From the NCBI RefSeq assembly GCF_002215035.1, contig NZ_NKFP01000006.1:2819080-2883079 (forward strand): a stretch of DNA of 64,000 nt, read 5' to 3'. Below the pieces are notes generated by a model, which saw only the letters and a list, made by a program, of their open reading frames with translations, searched no databases and was not told the DNA's origin. Shown piece by piece: positions 62,401 to 64,000 of this stretch. Source of the stretch: Leptolyngbya ohadii IS1. GTDB lineage: Bacteria > Cyanobacteriota > Cyanobacteriia > Elainellales > Elainellaceae. How positions within the stretch are numbered: the first letter of the stretch is position 1; every line of letters begins with the position of its first letter. A program made the position numbers and the translations under genes.

Positions 62401-63457
62401 TGCCCTCACCCCGCAAATCTCCCCCTACCCGGATTCTGCCACCCGTCGCACCAGAGGCATTGAGATTGGCATCCAGCAGGGCAATTCGATCGCCCAGGAT
62501 ATTAATTTCAGGACTAGTTCCAGGATCAGTTCCAGGATTAGCGGGCGTTTCAGGAAGGGGTGCTGCGCTGATAATTCCAGAGACGATCGTCGTTCCGGGT
62601 TGGGTGGGAATTGTACTGCCGCGAAGCTGAACCGTGCCGTTTAGCGCAACTGTGAGATCGGTGGCACTTTGAATTTCTTCGCCGCCGGTTAGCAGGGAGG
62701 GGAGGGAGAGAGGAGAAGCGGGCAGCGGGGTAGTGGAATCCTGGGTGGGCAGTTCCAGGCTGAGGATCGATCCGGTCTGGCTAAGGCGCACTCGACTGGT
62801 TCCGGGTACGGCGGCGATCGTGATATTTCCTTCCGGTGCGGTGATTTCCCCCGTATTCACAACGGTTCCGCCCAGCAGCGTCAGGGATTGCCCCTGCGTC
62901 ACGCTCAAATTGCCCGAATTTACGATCGCTCCCGGTTGCGCCACCGCAAAATCAAACAGTACCGGATCGCCCACCAGTGAAGCATAGTCCGAATCGCCCA
63001 CATCGCTCAGCCAGCCCTCGGCAAATCCAACTCCGGTGGCAGTTGTGGCGCTAAAGGCTGCTGGCACGTCTAACCGTGCATTTCGTCCAAAGATAATGCC
63101 TGCCGGATTGATTAAATACAGATTAGAGTTGCCGCCCGATACCCGTAGCAGACCATCAATCAAAGACGCCTCGCCGCCCCGAATCCGAGCCAGAATGTTA
63201 CGAATTGCCGGATCGGACTGGAAGTTGGCAATCTGTTCGCGGCTCAACCCAAACCGCTCAAAGCTATGGAACAGATTTCTGCCGTCGCGCGATCGCTGTC
63301 CCCCCTCGATATCAAACTGGTTGCCGTTTTGTCTGACCTGGGTTCGGGTTCCGTCATTGGCGGGCGTAATTCGCTGTGCCAGAGCAGGAGACGCACCTAA
63401 CACCGCCAGCAGCACCAGCAGGAAACGGAAGGTCTGGGGACGGGCAATCATAGACAT
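59495..63457 (-). CDS. Filamentous-haemagglutinin (TPS) exoprotein with C-terminal CHAT protease domain (1320 aa)
   Basis: A signal peptide (FRFLLVLLAVLGASPALAQR) is followed by a two-partner-secretion domain (about 28-260) with RNLFHSFERFGLSREQIANF, GGNSNLYLINPAGIIFGRNA and SFSA-like motifs. A long beta-helical region and a Cadherin/Ig-like segment (about 720-860) follow, then an Asp-Pro/Arg-Pro repeat linker at about 860-905. The C-terminus is a CHAT peptidase of the caspase clan: the catalytic His lies in VHLATHADF (about residue 1162) and the Cys in LVLSACRTALG (about 1205), closing with HPYYWAAFTIVGNPW. A matching TpsB transporter is not in the window. The product is probably exported; substrate unknown. 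Confidence 0.92.
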   Translation of the reverse strand: MSMIARPQTFRFLLVLLAVLGASPALAQRITPANDGTRTQVRQNGNQFDIEGGQRSRDGRNLFHSFERFGLSREQIANFQSDPAIRNILARIRGGEASLIDGLLRVSGGNSNLYLINPAGIIFGRNARLDVPAAFSATTATGVGFAEGWLSDVGDSDYASLVGDPVLFDFAVAQPGAIVNSGNLSVTQGQSLTLLGGTVVNTGEITAPEGNITIAAVPGTSRVRLSQTGSILSLELPTQDSTTPLPASPLSLPSLLTGGEEIQSATDLTVALNGTVQLRGSTIPTQPGTTIVSGIISAAPLPETPANPGTDPGTSPEINILGDRIALLDANLNASGATGGRIRVGGDLRGEGSLPQAEVVFVDTNSILTANANSPPGSGGQVILWSNRATQFFGSISARSGEAGENGGFVEVSTRGNLVFAGQVDLSAANGSLGTLLLDPTNILISDTAPATPGTDGALPDILAGEFTGDITIDAATLTAQAADIILEATNNITVAPTIEFLDFIGSPGTIRFTADADGDGAGGFFSSPTTSIFTNGRDLTITGATITTGELNTVEAGEFEIDSGDLTLTAAGDINTGAIDTAGGDVALTSQRSNVTVESIDTSNFFGDGGDVAIVGDRVQITGLIPAEESTPASIDTSGGFTEEEEAGTAGTIAIQFAGGPENRPFTVGLAGIAGTDLSGSAGSLTAETSLSTGSFAVAPAGNSLTPAPGITIASVNAAPTLTQTNPSLITDPGVALSIPVSSLVQDITDANRDTIGLQVSSVPITGTLTLNGAPVVPGTAVTLSDTLVFVPPSTTSETPSVFALTAVDLTNGTPFLSRSSPIIFQVTVRPTPIPPDPDPDPDPDPRPDPRPDPRPDPRPDPRPDPRPEPPSDEAPQVDDPRVDIPPSVQPVPQVSLPPTPIDTDLPRLERDFSNTFTDYLGLPAQPIATLDEAKALAQDIERETGEKPAFVYISFVPEGINLLTTNPTPQDSDQMDLVVVTAQGLLRQRIPAATRSTVLKTAQDFRSEVTNPRNLGTTSYLQDAQQLYQWIITPLSDSLKAQGITNLVFLPDTGLRSLPFAALHDGQQFLIEQYSVGLMPSLSLTDTRYVDVRQAQLLAMGISESTQGQNPLPVVPTELSTLVLELWQGGRIVLNNEATIANFKQVRQSQPFGIVHLATHADFVPGPIGNSYIQFWDERLLMDQVRELRWNDPPVEMLVLSACRTALGNEQAELGFAGLAVQTGVKSAVASLWFVNDAATAALMTRFYDALNVAPIKAEALRRAQIAMARGEVVVADGQIRGIPGIGAIPLPADDNSLEGSLSHPYYWAAFTIVGNPW
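60850..60960. repeat. In-frame repeats encoding the DP/RPD linker
   Basis: A 12-base unit (GTGGGTCTGGAC and variants) repeats about six times, then a 6-base GGATCA unit repeats four times. Both keep frame and encode the Asp/Pro/Arg linker between the exoprotein region and the CHAT domain. Copy number may vary between strains. Confidence 0.85.
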
Positions 63458-63581
63458 GGGAGGTATCCGATCGATCAGAACAACTCATTCTTACGTTACG
63501 GCATCCGATCGATCACCTCCGTACAAACTGGAAAAATATTAATGCAGCATGAGTGCAGCCGGAAATGCAGCCAAAACCCGC

Positions 63582-63609
63582 AAAAAAAAGAGGGTGATAA
63601 CAACCCTCT
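63582..63609 (-). terminator. Terminator of the zinc-ribbon gene
   Basis: AGAGGGT and ACCCTCT form a 7-bp stem with a 7-base loop; on the minus strand TTTTTTT follows. It is about 110 bases after the stop of the gene at 63722, with an imperfect GAGATTAAGCCTTGAAATTA duplication in between. Confidence 0.85.
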
Positions 63610-63721
63610 CTTGAACTCCACTGTGAGATTAAGCTTTGAGATTACACCTTGAAATTAAATGAGATTAAGCCTTGAAATTAAACGAGAATGCGCCTTGGGG
63701 CGAACGCTGGGGTTCAACCGA

Positions 63722-63904
63722 CTAAGGACGGATAGAAATTCCGGGCGCGTAGCCCTCTACAACCTTACCTGTACGAGAGCAGGTGATTAAAAGATAGTCG
63801 CAGGTAGGACACTGGGTTTGAATGAGCTGTTGACTGACTAAATAAAGCCTTTCACCAGGATTGCCACAATTAGAGCAACAGATTGCCTGCGAAAGCGGAA
63901 TCAT
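63722..63904 (-). CDS. Small zinc-ribbon protein (60 aa)
   Basis: Two CxxC pairs, CCSNCGNPG and TQCPTCDYL, separated by about 20 residues, make a zinc ribbon. The rest (ERLYLVSQQLIQTQ, ITCSRTGKVVEGYAPGISIR) matches a short conserved cyanobacterial protein often called replication restart PriA-like, a name based only on the zinc motif. It has no helicase domain, so PriA is not implied. I prefer the ATG at 63904 (MIPLSQAI), where the family starts; the frame reaches an ATG at 63979. Function unknown. Confidence 0.75.
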   Translation of the reverse strand: MIPLSQAICCSNCGNPGERLYLVSQQLIQTQCPTCDYLLITCSRTGKVVEGYAPGISIRP

Positions 63905-64000
63905 GTGGGCTTCTGCATTTTGATCTGCTTTAGCTGGAGTTGCTTTAGCGGAGGGCGAATTAAAAGAACAATTGATCACAGCTACATTAAACCTATCGAT

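Noticed and set aside
60702-63542. Plus-strand ORFs opposite the CHAT exoprotein, some rich in Gly/Ser/Arg
   Set aside because: They come from the complement of the Asp/Pro repeats and of low-complexity beta-helix coding sequence.
63722-63904. Primosomal helicase PriA
   Set aside because: Only a zinc-ribbon-like motif is present; there is no helicase domain in 60 residues.

Overview
The window is a piece of cyanobacterial chromosome. The GCGATCGC (HIP1-like) octamer and its GATCG core are scattered throughout. The genes for light-independent protochlorophyllide reductase (chlL, chlN), a SigC-type group 2 sigma factor and a gas vesicle operon of the Anabaena type are present. Together these suggest a filamentous, Leptolyngbya/Oscillatoria-like organism; the genus is inference. 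No rRNA, recognisable tRNA, CRISPR array or intact insertion sequence was seen.

Layout. 1-825: C-terminal end of a bifunctional aldehyde/alcohol dehydrogenase (AdhE). 1.2-8.7 kb: small secreted or membrane proteins, dnaK, an alpha/beta hydrolase, an SRPBCC protein, and MITE-like elements with inverted ends. 8.9-12 kb: two adjacent proteins that share a PPC-like N-terminal module, one with an SBBP beta-propeller and one with a CAP domain, followed by extreme G/C homopolymer tracts. 12-23.8 kb: DUF1997, an atypical SDR, a DUF2079 membrane protein, an exported pentapeptide-repeat protein, secA, a dihaem cytochrome, a GNAT enzyme and a Fur-family regulator. 25-31 kb: chlL - DUF5331 - chlN with a structured chlL leader, then a UbiA-type prenyltransferase, a PQQ-type sugar dehydrogenase and a 59-residue PCP_red-like protein. 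31-47 kb: a SWIM protein, sigC, a DUF697-type GTPase, an RRM protein, an FHA-containing class A PBP, prolyl oligopeptidase, an SbmA-like ABC exporter, a PIG-V-like glycosyltransferase, an aldo/keto reductase, a Nudix enzyme and a DedA protein.

47.3-57.2 kb is the most interesting part. Read on the minus strand it is a gas vesicle operon gvpA-gvpC-gvpN-gvpJ-gvpK-gvpF/L-gvpG. Its GvpC carries, after the 33-residue shell-binding repeats, a basic linker and a C-terminal segment that looks like a winged helix. Upstream lie a Cdc48-like double AAA+ ATPase with a small helical protein and, divergently, a tandem ArsA/Get3-like ATPase. I propose, as inference only, that this ATPase block is a chaperone or targeting module for the very hydrophobic gas vesicle proteins. 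An intercistronic hairpin between gvpA and gvpC probably sets their expression ratio.

57.2-64 kb: an RTX-type calcium-binding protein, then a convergent pair made of a DUF928 protein and a 1320-residue exoprotein that joins a filamentous-haemagglutinin (TPS) domain to a C-terminal CHAT protease domain. The window ends with a small zinc-ribbon protein.
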